Below, in pieces: positions 9,429 to 19,555 of a stretch of DNA of 64,000 nt (position 1 is the first letter of the stretch; each line of letters starts with the position of its first letter). The notes under the pieces are model-generated. The model ran no database searches. It had not been told where the DNA came from and saw nothing but the letters and a program-made list of their open reading frames with translations. Source of the stretch: Halomonas sp. M20 (GTDB lineage: Bacteria > Pseudomonadota > Gammaproteobacteria > Pseudomonadales > Halomonadaceae). The translations under genes were made by a program, and so were the position numbers. The DNA lies in the NCBI RefSeq assembly GCF_020622265.1, contig NZ_JACNMQ010000001.1:1152645-1216644 (forward strand), given 5' to 3'.

Positions 9429-11389
9429 GAGTTCGTCGTCTTGGCGCGGCGGTGGCTGCGTGGGGCGCGCTTGGTCGTTCCAGACTTGCTCGCGGTACGT
9501 TTGCTCGAGGTGCCTCTACGCGACGTCTTTCCACGACCGCGTTTGGTCGCAGTCGCCTCGAAGCCTTCAGCAGTAGTGAGTGCCTGGCGCATGCGCTGCG
9601 TGTCGGCCCCGGCCAGCAGTGTGTGCAGGTCAGCGACTAGATTCGCCATGAATGGTGCCACCTGATCGTTGCCCTCGGCGATGGCCCGCAGGCGCTGCTC
9701 CCATAGCGCCGTGCGCTCCGGGCGGGTTGCGGCGTCCGGCAAGGCGTCGATCAACGCCTGTCCGGTTCGGGTGGCGCGCAGTGCGCTACCTTGGCGCACC
9801 AGGTAGCCGCGGTCGAGCAGCGTTTCGAGAATGCCGGCACGAGTGGCTTCGGTGCCCAGGCCATCCGTGTCACGCAAAGTGCGCTTGACCTCTGGGTCGT
9901 CCACGTAGCGAGCGATGTTCATCATTGCCTTGATCAAGCTGGCATCGGTAAAAGGCTCCGGTGGGCGGGTTTCCCGATCCTCCACTGCCTGATCTACCAC
10001 TCTGGCCGGTTCGCCTTCCCGCATTGCTGGCAGGGGTGGTGCCTCTTCTCGGGTGGTGAAGAGCGGTTTCCAACCGGGCATGAGAATCTCCTGGCCCTGA
10101 GCACGGAATAGCTCGTTCAGCACGCTGAATTCTGCTTTGATCTCCCGGGTCTGCAGCGCGGGATAGAACTGCGCCAGCACGTTACGAGCAATGAGCCGGA
10201 AGACGTTTGCTTCATTGGCGGAAAGCCGCGCGAAATCCGGACGCAGGCCGGTGGGTGCAAGGGCGTGGTGAGCGCCGACCTGCTTATCGTTCCAGGCCTT
10301 GGAGCGCAACGTGAAATCCGCGCCGGCGAGCCAGCCCGTCAAGGCGGGATCGTGGGCGCAGGCGCCCTGGAGCGTCTTGCGCGCCTCGGATAAATGGGCT
10401 TCGGGCAGATAGCGGCAGTCTGAACGCGGGTAGGTAATCAGGCGATGGCGCTCGTAAAGCGACTGGCAGGTGTCGAGTACTGCTTTTGCAGAGAGCTTGT
10501 AGCGCCGGGCGGCATCGACCTGCAATGCCGACAGGGAGTAGGGCAGCGGTGGCGCCTGGCGCCTGGTACGGGCGTCCAGTGTCGAGAGTACGCCTTCGGC
10601 ATCTGGAAGGCGCGCGGCGAGTGCATCCGCGGGACCGCGCTGAAGTAGCCGTCCCTGATCGTCCAGGGGGTGCTGTTCACCGGGTTGCCACCAGCCGCGC
10701 ACGATGCCTTGCTCCACCTTGAAATCCGCCCACAGCACATGAAAAGGGCGTGGCACGAAACGAGCGATTGCCTGATCCCTGCGCACCACCAGTCCGAGAA
10801 CCGGCGTCTGCACCCGACCTACCGAGAGCACGCCATCGTGACCCGCCTGACGCCCGGTCAGGGTCCAGGCTCGGGATAGATTGATGCCATACAACCAGTC
10901 GGCCCGGGAACGCGCCTCTGCAGCGCGATAAAGGGGGTGGTAGATTCGGTTGTCCTCCAGCCTGGCAAGGGCCTGCTTGACCGCTGGACGGTTGAGATCA
11001 TTGATCAACAATCGGCTGACCGGGCCTTTCCAACCAAGATACTCGATGACTTCCTGGACCAGCAGTTGGCCTTCCCGGTCTGGGTCGCCGGCATGCACGA
11101 GTTCATTGGCTTGCTTGAGGAGGCCCCGCAGCACCTCCAGCTGGCCGCGAGCCTTGCTGCGTGGCATGAGCTTCCAGCGCTCAGGGACGATGGGCAAATG
11201 ATCGAGCCGCCATTGCTTGTAGCGAGGGTCGTAGGCGTCCGGGGCTGCCTGTTCCAGCAAATGCCCCAGGCACCAGCTGACGATGGTATCGCCAACGTGA
11301 ATGGCGCCATCGCTGCGTTTCGCCGAGCCGGGCAGTGCATCGGCGATGGCCCGGGCCAGGCTGGGTTTTTCGGCGATGATCACGCGCAT
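9425..11389 (-). CDS. topB: DNA topoisomerase III
   Basis: Type IA topoisomerase that decatenates and relaxes DNA. The 654 residues begin MRVIIAEKPSLARAIA (Toprim domain, with HAGDPDREGQLLVQE), and the active-site tyrosine is in LITYPRSD at about residue 320. The start at 11389 is chosen by similarity to E. coli TopB; an ATG nine bases upstream is also possible. The last 45 or so residues are almost purely Arg/Lys/Ser/Thr/Gly, a basic tail likely to bind DNA. Forms an operon with panE. Confidence 0.95.
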   Translation of the reverse strand: MRVIIAEKPSLARAIADALPGSAKRSDGAIHVGDTIVSWCLGHLLEQAAPDAYDPRYKQWRLDHLPIVPERWKLMPRSKARGQLEVLRGLLKQANELVHAGDPDREGQLLVQEVIEYLGWKGPVSRLLINDLNRPAVKQALARLEDNRIYHPLYRAAEARSRADWLYGINLSRAWTLTGRQAGHDGVLSVGRVQTPVLGLVVRRDQAIARFVPRPFHVLWADFKVEQGIVRGWWQPGEQHPLDDQGRLLQRGPADALAARLPDAEGVLSTLDARTRRQAPPLPYSLSALQVDAARRYKLSAKAVLDTCQSLYERHRLITYPRSDCRYLPEAHLSEARKTLQGACAHDPALTGWLAGADFTLRSKAWNDKQVGAHHALAPTGLRPDFARLSANEANVFRLIARNVLAQFYPALQTREIKAEFSVLNELFRAQGQEILMPGWKPLFTTREEAPPLPAMREGEPARVVDQAVEDRETRPPEPFTDASLIKAMMNIARYVDDPEVKRTLRDTDGLGTEATRAGILETLLDRGYLVRQGSALRATRTGQALIDALPDAATRPERTALWEQRLRAIAEGNDQVAPFMANLVADLHTLLAGADTQRMRQALTTAEGFEATATKRGRGKTSRRGTSSKRTASKSGTTKRAPRSHRRAKTTNS

Positions 11390-11578
11390 GCATAGCATCC
11401 TGAGAAGAGTGAGAAGCGAAGAGTGGATATTCTTCCAGTATTGCAGGCAGCTTGCCAGAGGCGCGTCGATACAGAGAACTCTAGAAGCCCGTATTGACTC
11501 GAGTTGATACGAGAGGCTCCGCTCCGGAAAAGATTTTCATTGCTACAATGGTCATTTGCTCGCTAATTGAGGAACGTC

Positions 11579-12958
11579 ATGACTAGGGGCAATAGCCAAC
11601 CGGAGCACAAGGCCATCGTGCTCACTGCGCTGGACCAGGGTCGTCAGGATCATCAGGAGCTTTCAGAGCATCTGGTAGATATGCGTGCTGCGGATATCGC
11701 CGAGCTGCTGGAAGAGCTTGTCGATCAGCGGGACGACATGGCCGATGCCCTGGTGCTGCTCGAGAGTTTGCCTCTGATACGTCGTTCTCATGTATACGGC
11801 CATTTGCCCAAGTGGTTGCAGAAGACCCTGGTCGTTCAGCTTTCCGATCAGGCTCTGCTCGAAATTCTCGAGGAGATGAGCGGGGATGATCGGGCGGACC
11901 TGTACCATCTGCTGGAAATAGACCGGCGTGAGGAACTGTTGCGGCGCATGGCTCACCGCAAGCGCGAAGAGTTGCGGCGCCTGGCAAGCTATCAGGAAGG
12001 TACCGCCGGTGCGGTGATGACCTCGGACTATGTCGCCATTCCCAGTGGCCTGACGACCGCCCAGGCATTGATGCGGGTGCGCCAGACCGCGCCGGACGCC
12101 GAAACCGTCTATCAAATTTATATCCTCGACGATCGCGGTCAGCTGGCGGGAACCTGGTCCCTTCGGCAGTTATTGATCGCGCGCCCCAGCGCCTATATCG
12201 ACGACTTGATGATCAAGGATGTGATTTACACTCGGGTCGATACTCGGCGTGAAGAGGTGGCGCGTCTGGTGGCACGCTACGATCTGCTGGCGGTGCCCGT
12301 GGTGGATGAAGAGGAACGCATGGTGGGTATCGTGACCCACGACGATGTGCTGGACGTGGTTCAGGCGGAAGCCACCGAGGATATTCACAAGGGCGCCTCG
12401 ATCGGCAATCTTGAAAACGGAGTCGGCCGCACTTCCTTATGGAGCCTGTATCGCAAGCGCATCGTCTGGCTGGTGCTGCTGGTGTTTGGCAACCTGTTCT
12501 CCGGCGCTGGCATTGCCTATTTCGAGGATCTCATCGCCGCCCAGGTGGCGCTAGTGTTCTTTCTGCCGCTTCTGATCGACAGCGGTGGTAACGCTGGCGC
12601 CCAGGCGTCGACGCTGACCGTGCGGGGCTTGGCTACCGGCGATATCGCTTTCAAGGACTGGGGCAAGCTGCTGGGCCGTGAGTTGTTGATTGCCGCTGGC
12701 CTGGGACTGTCCATGGCATTGGCCGTATCGCCGATCGGCTTCATGCGGGGAGGCGAAATGCTCATGCTGGTGGTGGCCATGAGCATGACCATCATCGTGC
12801 TGGCAGGCAGTCTGCTGGGTTTATGCTTGCCCTTCGTGCTCGATCGGCTCGGCTGGGATCCGGCCACCGCTTCCGGACCCTTGGTCACTACGTTGATCGA
12901 TGCTTGCGGCGTGGTGATCTATTTTGGTATTGCATCGCTAGTGATGGCGGCTATTTGA
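11579..12958 (+). CDS. mgtE: Magnesium transporter MgtE
   Basis: Mg2+ channel of the inner membrane, 459 residues. It has the N-terminal superhelical MgtE_N domain (about 15-135), two CBS domains (about 140-265, with VMTSDYVAIP and DLLAVPVVDEEE), and a C-terminal bundle of five membrane helices from about 295, containing SGGNAGAQAST in the pore. ATG 11579 follows GAGGAA; an in-frame TTG at 11567 is less likely. TACAAT at 11544 is a candidate -10. No Mg-sensing riboswitch was recognised in the leader. Confidence 0.93.
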   Translation: MTRGNSQPEHKAIVLTALDQGRQDHQELSEHLVDMRAADIAELLEELVDQRDDMADALVLLESLPLIRRSHVYGHLPKWLQKTLVVQLSDQALLEILEEMSGDDRADLYHLLEIDRREELLRRMAHRKREELRRLASYQEGTAGAVMTSDYVAIPSGLTTAQALMRVRQTAPDAETVYQIYILDDRGQLAGTWSLRQLLIARPSAYIDDLMIKDVIYTRVDTRREEVARLVARYDLLAVPVVDEEERMVGIVTHDDVLDVVQAEATEDIHKGASIGNLENGVGRTSLWSLYRKRIVWLVLLVFGNLFSGAGIAYFEDLIAAQVALVFFLPLLIDSGGNAGAQASTLTVRGLATGDIAFKDWGKLLGRELLIAAGLGLSMALAVSPIGFMRGGEMLMLVVAMSMTIIVLAGSLLGLCLPFVLDRLGWDPATASGPLVTTLIDACGVVIYFGIASLVMAAI

Positions 12959-13021
12959 ACATACCTTTCGCAGCGCATTGGGTGTACGCTGATATAAATC
13001 TCGTACAAGGTTTGTATCATT

Positions 13022-14272
13022 ATGCGTGAGCGTGGAAGATCCCGACGGTTGCTGGGGCTCGGCGCAAGAACCGGCGGTGCCTTGCTGCGTAGCCGACTGG
13101 GTGGTCAAAGTGATTGGCGTGCCCTTGGCGAAGCCCTTTTTGAAGGTCTTTCCGAGCTCAAGGGGCCGGCCATGAAACTGGCTCAAATCGTTTCCCAATG
13201 GGACGATCTGCTGCCCCCGGATCTGGCCGATGAACTGGCACGGCTGCAGCGCCAGGCCGAACCGATGCCTTGGCCGCGCATTCGCGAGAGCCTGGAAGCC
13301 CAGTATGGCGATTTTGATCGCGTCTTCTCGGAGGTCGAAACGACGCCGTTCGCCAGTGCTTCCATGGGACAGGTGCATCGCGCGCGAACTCATGAAGGCG
13401 AAATCGTCGTGCTCAAGGTGCAATATCCAGGACTCGCGGATGTGCTGGAAAGCGACTTGACCCAGGTACGCCGCATCATGCATCTCGGGCGCTGGTTCAA
13501 GGTACCCCAGGCAAGACTCGATGCACTGTTCGACGAACTGGTAGAGAGCCTGCGCGGCGAACTCGATTATCGCGCCGAGGCCGCGGCGCTGGCGCGTTAT
13601 CGTGCGCGCTATGCCGATCATGACTGGTTGGTCATTCCCGAACCCTTGATGGGCCTGAGCGGTGAGCGAGTGCTTGCCATGCGCTATGTGCCCGGTACGC
13701 CGCTGCGTGATCTCGAGGCCGCCAGTGATGACCTGCGCCAGCGGGTAGCGACTCACCTGGCGGACTGGCTGACCGAGGAGTTGTTCATCCACGGCGAGCT
13801 GCACGCAGACCCTCATGCAGGCAATTTCGCCTGTGACGAGCAAGGTCGATTGATTCTTTACGATCTTGGGGCAGTAATCCTCGTGCCGGAATCACGCTTG
13901 AAGCCGATGATCGAACTGCTCCAGGCGACTCTGGAACAGGACGCCATGGCCATGGATACCGCACTGCGCAAGATGGGTGGACGCCAGGGAGAGGGCGCAC
14001 CGTTGGCGCTTTATCGAGAGTCTGCCGAAGCCATCGCGCCACTGTTTGCCCCGGGCGTGCAGGACTTCGGCGATGTGCGGGTACATCGGCGCCTGCGAGA
14101 TTTGAGCCCACGGATCTGGGCGGCACTGGATCGCCTGCAGCCCCCGGCGGATACGCTATTGCTCTCTCGGGCCCTCAATGGCCATTACTGGAATCTGGTA
14201 CGACTGCAGGCGCGATTGGACATGCATGCCCGCAGTCAGCCATTGCTAGCCTGGGCGAACGGCATCTCCTAA
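13022..14272 (+). CDS. ABC1/AarF (UbiB-like) family atypical kinase
   Basis: A 416-residue protein-kinase-like fold of the ABC1/ADCK family. It shows the family KxGQ-type region as LKGPAMKLAQIVSQ (about 47-60), with alanine where Gly is usual, the ATP-binding lysine in VVLKVQYPG, the ELDYRAEA segment, and the catalytic loop HADPHAGNF followed by LYDLGAV. True UbiB has C-terminal membrane helices; none are seen here, so this is more likely the soluble ABC1 paralog than UbiB. The substrate is unknown; a link to quinone or lipid metabolism is inferred from family only. Confidence 0.85.
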   Translation: MRERGRSRRLLGLGARTGGALLRSRLGGQSDWRALGEALFEGLSELKGPAMKLAQIVSQWDDLLPPDLADELARLQRQAEPMPWPRIRESLEAQYGDFDRVFSEVETTPFASASMGQVHRARTHEGEIVVLKVQYPGLADVLESDLTQVRRIMHLGRWFKVPQARLDALFDELVESLRGELDYRAEAAALARYRARYADHDWLVIPEPLMGLSGERVLAMRYVPGTPLRDLEAASDDLRQRVATHLADWLTEELFIHGELHADPHAGNFACDEQGRLILYDLGAVILVPESRLKPMIELLQATLEQDAMAMDTALRKMGGRQGEGAPLALYRESAEAIAPLFAPGVQDFGDVRVHRRLRDLSPRIWAALDRLQPPADTLLLSRALNGHYWNLVRLQARLDMHARSQPLLAWANGIS

Positions 14273-14278
14273 AAATTA

Positions 14279-16186
14279 TTAGAGAGCACGGCGGGCCTGC
14301 ACTAGTGCTCTATACCAATCGCGATTCGGCGCGCTCACTACCGCCGGTCGTTGGCTCAAATAGCTGACGTTGCGCACTTCGCCCCCCGACGTATTGGAAA
14401 GATAGTTGGACAACATGTTCAGGGTCGCTTCCCGGGCGCCATACTGCTTGATGAGAAACGCTTTGGCCTCCGGGTCGAGTTCGACCCGATAATGGCGTAC
14501 CAGTGCCAAGGCCAGGGACTCCGCCGTGCGAGAGAGATCCACATCGATCTCTCGCACCATGGCCGCCCCGAGTGCCGCCTTCGCTGTCGCCGAAAGATTA
14601 GGCTCGAGCTGGCCGAAATCCGCGGCATTCGAGCCATTGATGGCACGTTGTACTTGCGGTCGCGAGAGATGAACGTGAGGTTCCAGCGCCAGGGCAATTT
14701 CGATGGCCAGGCGCTTGCCGGCGTCTACCCCGGTTGCCAGTAGCTGATCTCGATCGATCAGGTGAGGATTGCGCCGGCGTTCGCGATCCGCTTTCGTTGC
14801 CTTGATATGCCGGTCGAGATGTTTGCATACCTGCGCCTTTGCAGTGTCGTCCAAGGCAATCACATGTTCGCGAATGCGCAATCCACGGCGTCCGGGCCCT
14901 AGGCGCAGGCGCGTATCGCGATCCGCATGATCGGTGCTGATGGTTTCCCACTGCTGTGCCGCCTTGAGTAGCTGCGCGTGGCTGCGACCGACCTGAGAGT
15001 AGGTCTCCAAGGTGCTGCGGTAGAGCCCCAGTGCGTTGGCCAGGAGATCGGATTTGGTTTTCAATGCCGCTTTACGTTCCGTTTGCCCACTGAGGACTGC
15101 CTGGGCTAGATGATGAATCTGTTCGGCCAATGCATCCATTGCCTGCTGGGAACGTTCCACCAAAATCTCGGCGCGTAGACCACCTGCGGCGTCCGCGACC
15201 AGCGTGCCAGACTGCTCTGCCAGATAGGCGGTCAGAGCCTTGAGCCGCGACAGGCCAGTGGCCTGGGCAATCCGATGCTGGGCACGGCTCTTCTCGAGGT
15301 TGTCGAAAGCCTGGGCCAGACGCCAACGGCCACGATACTCGAAGGAAAGCATGGGAATCTTGCGACCGCTGATCAGCTCGAACGCCAGAATCAGCATCTC
15401 CTCAACGTCCTGTAGCGTCATCAACAGTTCGTTGTTCTGTTCAATGGCCGCCAGTACCCGCTCGATGAAGTTGTCGTCGCGTTCTACACCGCGGCGCAGA
15501 TTCGGCGCTTGGCCCTCGAAGCGCTGACGCAGTAGCGCCGTCGCTTCTGGCACCAGCTCCGCGAGTTCATGGAGTTGCGGGTCGATGGTCTCGCGATAGA
15601 AGGCAATCAGATCGCGTATGCGCGCATGTTGACCGACACGCCGATAGATATCGATCTGAGCGATGATACGTGCACTGTCGCGGTCATCGAGCAACTCGAT
15701 GGCCGCCAGTTCAACGCCCTGGGGTGAAAGATCCTGCTTTCGCAGCAGCATTGCCGCCGCTTCGCGTCGTCGAGCATCACCTTCCAGGCTTTCGACGATC
15801 AGATTGCGGGTCGCCAGCAGCAGATCCGGCAGACTTTGAATGACCCGCTCGATCTTGTTGGCGGTTCTTTCAGCCTTGCGCCCCCCGGTGAGGCTGTACA
15901 CGAGATTGGCAATGATGCCCGCGGCACCAGTGATGACCGTATAAGAAATGAAAAAGACGTAGTTCTCGGCGGTGGGCGCTTTACCATAGCCCAGCAGGAA
16001 ACCGCCCCAGGCACCCAGCAGCGTAACCGGCCCGGCAGTCCACAAAATCTGCAGCAGGCTGACCGTCCAGGGCACTTTTTCAACCGCTGAGGTGATGCGC
16101 TTGATCTCGTCACGGCCTTCGCGTTCCAGGCGAATATGAGAGGTCTCGCTGGCATTTCTTGCCGAACGGCGGAAGAGCAATCCCAC
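14279..16186 (-). CDS. Large membrane-anchored protein of unknown function
   Basis: About 635 residues, not recognised. Two hydrophobic helices near residues 47-72 and 80-105 (with WTAGPVTLLGAWGGFLLGYG) are followed by roughly 500 soluble, mostly helical, charged residues. This suggests an inner-membrane anchor with a long cytoplasmic helical domain. I chose the GTG at 16186 because AAGGA stands 8 nt upstream and no ATG precedes it; the frame remains open to a TTG at 16306. It is divergent from the SEC-C gene and convergent with the ABC1 kinase gene, with 6 bp between stops. No catalytic motif could be seen. Confidence 0.7.
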   Translation of the reverse strand: MGLLFRRSARNASETSHIRLEREGRDEIKRITSAVEKVPWTVSLLQILWTAGPVTLLGAWGGFLLGYGKAPTAENYVFFISYTVITGAAGIIANLVYSLTGGRKAERTANKIERVIQSLPDLLLATRNLIVESLEGDARRREAAAMLLRKQDLSPQGVELAAIELLDDRDSARIIAQIDIYRRVGQHARIRDLIAFYRETIDPQLHELAELVPEATALLRQRFEGQAPNLRRGVERDDNFIERVLAAIEQNNELLMTLQDVEEMLILAFELISGRKIPMLSFEYRGRWRLAQAFDNLEKSRAQHRIAQATGLSRLKALTAYLAEQSGTLVADAAGGLRAEILVERSQQAMDALAEQIHHLAQAVLSGQTERKAALKTKSDLLANALGLYRSTLETYSQVGRSHAQLLKAAQQWETISTDHADRDTRLRLGPGRRGLRIREHVIALDDTAKAQVCKHLDRHIKATKADRERRRNPHLIDRDQLLATGVDAGKRLAIEIALALEPHVHLSRPQVQRAINGSNAADFGQLEPNLSATAKAALGAAMVREIDVDLSRTAESLALALVRHYRVELDPEAKAFLIKQYGAREATLNMLSNYLSNTSGGEVRNVSYLSQRPAVVSAPNRDWYRALVQARRAL

Positions 16187-16352
16187 GGCATGAATCCTTG
16201 ATATAACGAGATGAAAGTAGCGGCGAAATACGGCCCAGGAAACCTGTGGTCGCCACCCTAGCACCCGGAAGGTCGGCTCGCTAGCGGAAGGTGCTACCGT
16301 GAGCAAGAAATGGCGTCATGCTAGAATGAATCGACTACGACAAGGAGGTGCG

Positions 16353-18179
16353 ATGCTGGCAATGTGGGTAGAACAGTTACTGGAATATGCCAGTGGCGCG
16401 CTGAACGCCATTCGCCAGGATGAACATTATCCGGCGTTGATGGCATGGGCCCGAACCGACGGTTTGCGCACCCTTGGGGGTGACATGGCACTGGCTCAAG
16501 CACTTGCGCCGAAGCTATGGAACCAGACACCCCTCGAACGGCGAGAATTCGCTGCCGAACCCTTGGCGCGCCCTTGGGACAATGAACCGTGCTGGTGCGA
16601 TTCAGGGCGCAAGAGCCGGGATTGCTGTGGCGCCGTCTCCTTGCCCGGCGCGGTACCCGAGCATCTGATGTGGATGCTGTCATTGCGGGAATGGACAGGA
16701 CCTGCTTTCAAGGCGGCGCTGGCAAGTGGCCGAGCGCCGGCCCAGGCATTGCTCGAGGCAGGCCTGATCGCAGCGGAGAGCAATCAGCAGGGCCGAGCAC
16801 AGCAGATGCTGGAGGCACTCTTCGAGGCAACGGATTGGAGCCAGCTTCCGGAACAGACTGAGCCGGCGTTTGAGCTGCTCATCGATATCTATCAGGATCG
16901 CGGCTTCAACCGCAAGAAGGCCACGCTACTCGATAATGTGCTCGAGCATGGGCCGTTATTTCTGCGCGGCGTGGCATTGGAACGCCTCTGCTTGATGCAT
17001 CTTGACAGCGACGACCTGGCAAGTGCCAGGGAGGCCTTCGTACGCGCTCAACAGACGCTGCCCGATTCACCGACCCTTGCGTATATCGAAGCCATGCTGC
17101 TATTGCATGAGGGCCATCCCGAGGAGGCCAGCGAGCGAGCGCGATTCTGGTTCCGGCGCCTGGCACGCTACGGCGATCTTGACAATGAGCAGCTGCAGTT
17201 TCTCGCCGATCTGGCAGACAACCCCGGCGCCACCCTGGCGGAACAGATGGTCAATTCCGAAGAGGCATTGGCTGTGCCACTGACCAACCTGCAAACCTTG
17301 CTCGAGGACCTGAAAGGCGCGCCGGAGTTACGTCTCGAACACGCGGCGGATGGCCACCTCGAATATCACACCAGCGCCCGGGAAGATACGCTGTTTGCTG
17401 CCTGGCAATCCCGTTTTCTCATCGGGGTCGATAAAGAGGCCGCGCTGGGGCTCGAGGGAGATCCATGGCCTCATGCCGCGGAGTGGCTCGATGCCCTGTA
17501 TGAAAACCCTGCCTGGCTCGATTCGCCTCAGGTCGTGCAGGCCCTGGCGGTAGCCTTGGCGAGTCGCTTCGGTAGCCTGCCCTGGATGGCCAACATGTTC
17601 TTCGTACCCCTGGCCAGGCGTTTTGAGGGCTGGTTGGATCAGATCGAGAGCGCCGAAGGGCGTTTTACCTGGGACGATGCGGACAATGCATTTCTCTTGC
17701 GCACCGGCCTGGCGCTGGTAGTCGGAATGGAGCGTGGTGCGCGACGCAACTCCCGGCAACTGGCGGAGCGCCTGTTGGTGCTCGACGATCAGGACAGTCT
17801 GGGCCTGCGGGAACTGGTGCTGGATCAACTGCTGCGGGAAGGGCGTGACGAGGAAGCAGTGCAGCTCAGCAATCAGCAAGAGCCGGACGACGAGGGGCCG
17901 CTATTGGGCGTGTTGATGGGGCGTGCATTGGCCCTGTTTCGCCTGCATCGTCTTGATGAAGCCGTACACTCGCTGCGCGCCGTAAAGGCACTCAACGCCC
18001 ATGCCATCGCCATGATGTGCGCGCATAATCCGCGCCCGGTGCCGCTGGCACTGGAGGTGCCGGAGCCCGGTACCAAGGCCGAGGCCTGGCAGTACCGAGC
18101 GTTGATGCGGGATCAATGGTCGACGTCTCAAGGCGCCCTGGAGTGGCTGGCCGCTCAGCAGCGGCATCTCAGCGAATAG
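16353..18179 (+). CDS. SEC-C zinc-motif protein with helical repeats
   Basis: A 608-residue protein with a SEC-C-type zinc-binding motif, PCWCDSGRKSRDCCG, near residues 85-100; the same Cys pattern is found at the SecA C-terminus. The remainder is acidic and leucine-rich with TPR-like helical pairs (for example about 160-330), suggesting a scaffold or adaptor. ATG 16353 is fixed by a strong AAGGAGGTG at 16342-16350; the longer upstream reading frame lacks this. The partner is unknown. Divergent from the membrane protein gene at 14279-16186, with which it may share a control region. Confidence 0.85.
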   Translation: MLAMWVEQLLEYASGALNAIRQDEHYPALMAWARTDGLRTLGGDMALAQALAPKLWNQTPLERREFAAEPLARPWDNEPCWCDSGRKSRDCCGAVSLPGAVPEHLMWMLSLREWTGPAFKAALASGRAPAQALLEAGLIAAESNQQGRAQQMLEALFEATDWSQLPEQTEPAFELLIDIYQDRGFNRKKATLLDNVLEHGPLFLRGVALERLCLMHLDSDDLASAREAFVRAQQTLPDSPTLAYIEAMLLLHEGHPEEASERARFWFRRLARYGDLDNEQLQFLADLADNPGATLAEQMVNSEEALAVPLTNLQTLLEDLKGAPELRLEHAADGHLEYHTSAREDTLFAAWQSRFLIGVDKEAALGLEGDPWPHAAEWLDALYENPAWLDSPQVVQALAVALASRFGSLPWMANMFFVPLARRFEGWLDQIESAEGRFTWDDADNAFLLRTGLALVVGMERGARRNSRQLAERLLVLDDQDSLGLRELVLDQLLREGRDEEAVQLSNQQEPDDEGPLLGVLMGRALALFRLHRLDEAVHSLRAVKALNAHAIAMMCAHNPRPVPLALEVPEPGTKAEAWQYRALMRDQWSTSQGALEWLAAQQRHLSE

Positions 18180-18181
18180 AT

Positions 18182-19555
18182 TTATCGATTTACGCTCGGC
18201 ACGGGTTCGCGATCCGTGGTCAACCCAGGATCGCGACTGATGCGCCAGGCAAGCCATATCGCAGGTAGCCCTAGCAGCGCCGCGCAGATGAAAAACACCG
18301 TGTAGCCCTGACCTGCGACTACCACGCCAGAAAACCCTCCGATGAACTTGCCCGGTAACGTCATTAAAGACGAAAACAGCGCATATTGGGTTGCCGTATA
18401 GGCGCGGGAGGTCAAGCTCGATAGAAAGGCGATGAAGACGGTGCTGGCCAGGCCGTTGGCCAGGTTGTCTCCCATGATGGTAATGACCAGCATGGGCATC
18501 TGCGCTCCGATCAGCGCAAGGATTGCGAACAGGAGATTGGTCAGGGCTACGATGACGGCTCCGGCAACCAGCATCGAGCCAATGCCATAGCGCACCACCA
18601 GGAGCCCGCCGACGATGCCGCCGGTGATGCTCATGGCGATGCCGAATACCTTGGTCACGTTGGCGATCTGAGAAAGCGTGAAGCCAAGATCGATATAGAG
18701 TGGATTGGCCATGGCCGCCATGGAAAGGTCGCTGATGCGATAGACGCCGATGAAGATCAGTAGCCATAAAGCGCGGCGACCATAGCGCGAAAAGAAATCC
18801 GTGAAAGGGCAGACTATTGCGCCGATGGACCAGGCCCCCAAACGCCGCCATGGTTGGGCACGCCCTCGGGTGGCTCTCAAGAAGGCACGGACCTTGGGCT
18901 CATGAATCAGCTGTACACCCAAGGGTGAGCGAGGCGGCTCGGGGCGTATCAGCACCGTGAGCATGCCGACACCCACCAGACCGGCCATGCTCAAGTACGC
19001 CCAGTGCCAGGATGCCAGGTCGGCGACATAGAGCGCTCCAGCGCCGGCGGCCAGCAGCCCGCCGCGGTAGCCGATGATGTAGGTCGAGGCCATGGCGGCC
19101 TGTACCTCCTCCATGGCGGATTCGATACGAAACGCATCGATGACGATATCCTGGGTAGCCGAGCCGAAAGCGACCAGCAGCGCGAAACCCGCCACGCTGA
19201 CAAGACTCGCGCGAGGATCGGTATAAGCCAGGCCCACCAATCCCAGCGCAATCGTCACCTGAGCCAGCAGCATCCACCCTCGGCGTTGGCCGAACAGTCG
19301 AGTCAGTCCAGGCAGGGGCAAGCGGTCCACCACCGGTGCCCAGAAGAACTTGATCGAATAGAGGATACCGATCCAGGAAAAGAAACCAATTGCCGCGACC
19401 TCCACGTCGACGTCTCTCAGCCAGGCGGTGAGGGTCGAAAATACCAGTAAAAACGGGAGGCCTGCGGAGAAGCCCAGAAACAACATGGTGATCACCGGGG
19501 CCTGGGTATAAACCGCCAAGGCATCCCGCCAGGAGCGGCGTGCGGGTCGTGTCAT
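18182..19555 (-). CDS. ampG: AmpG-like muropeptide permease (MFS)
   Basis: Major-facilitator transporter of about 457 residues with the AmpG hallmarks FLGFSAGLPFLLVFSTLTAWL near the N-terminus, FSWIGILYSIKFFWAPVVDR, and RRGWMLLAQ in the first cytoplasmic loop. AmpG imports anhydro-muropeptides for peptidoglycan recycling and so feeds the AmpR/AmpC signal. ATG 19555 follows GCAGGA; the frame is open further to 19648 but that extension is hydrophilic and unlike the family. It converges with the SEC-C gene, with only 2 bp between stops. Confidence 0.9.
   Translation of the reverse strand: MTRPARRSWRDALAVYTQAPVITMLFLGFSAGLPFLLVFSTLTAWLRDVDVEVAAIGFFSWIGILYSIKFFWAPVVDRLPLPGLTRLFGQRRGWMLLAQVTIALGLVGLAYTDPRASLVSVAGFALLVAFGSATQDIVIDAFRIESAMEEVQAAMASTYIIGYRGGLLAAGAGALYVADLASWHWAYLSMAGLVGVGMLTVLIRPEPPRSPLGVQLIHEPKVRAFLRATRGRAQPWRRLGAWSIGAIVCPFTDFFSRYGRRALWLLIFIGVYRISDLSMAAMANPLYIDLGFTLSQIANVTKVFGIAMSITGGIVGGLLVVRYGIGSMLVAGAVIVALTNLLFAILALIGAQMPMLVITIMGDNLANGLASTVFIAFLSSLTSRAYTATQYALFSSLMTLPGKFIGGFSGVVVAGQGYTVFFICAALLGLPAIWLAWRISRDPGLTTDREPVPSVNR

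Noticed and set aside
11390..11578. Mg2+ riboswitch (M-box or mgtA-type leader) upstream of mgtE
   Set aside because: The leader is only about 30 nt from the candidate -10 and shows no conserved riboswitch elements.
17901..18851. 316-codon minus-strand frame across the SEC-C and ampG ends
   Set aside because: It is the wrong frame of ampG (repeated His/Arg text) and overlaps two well-supported genes.
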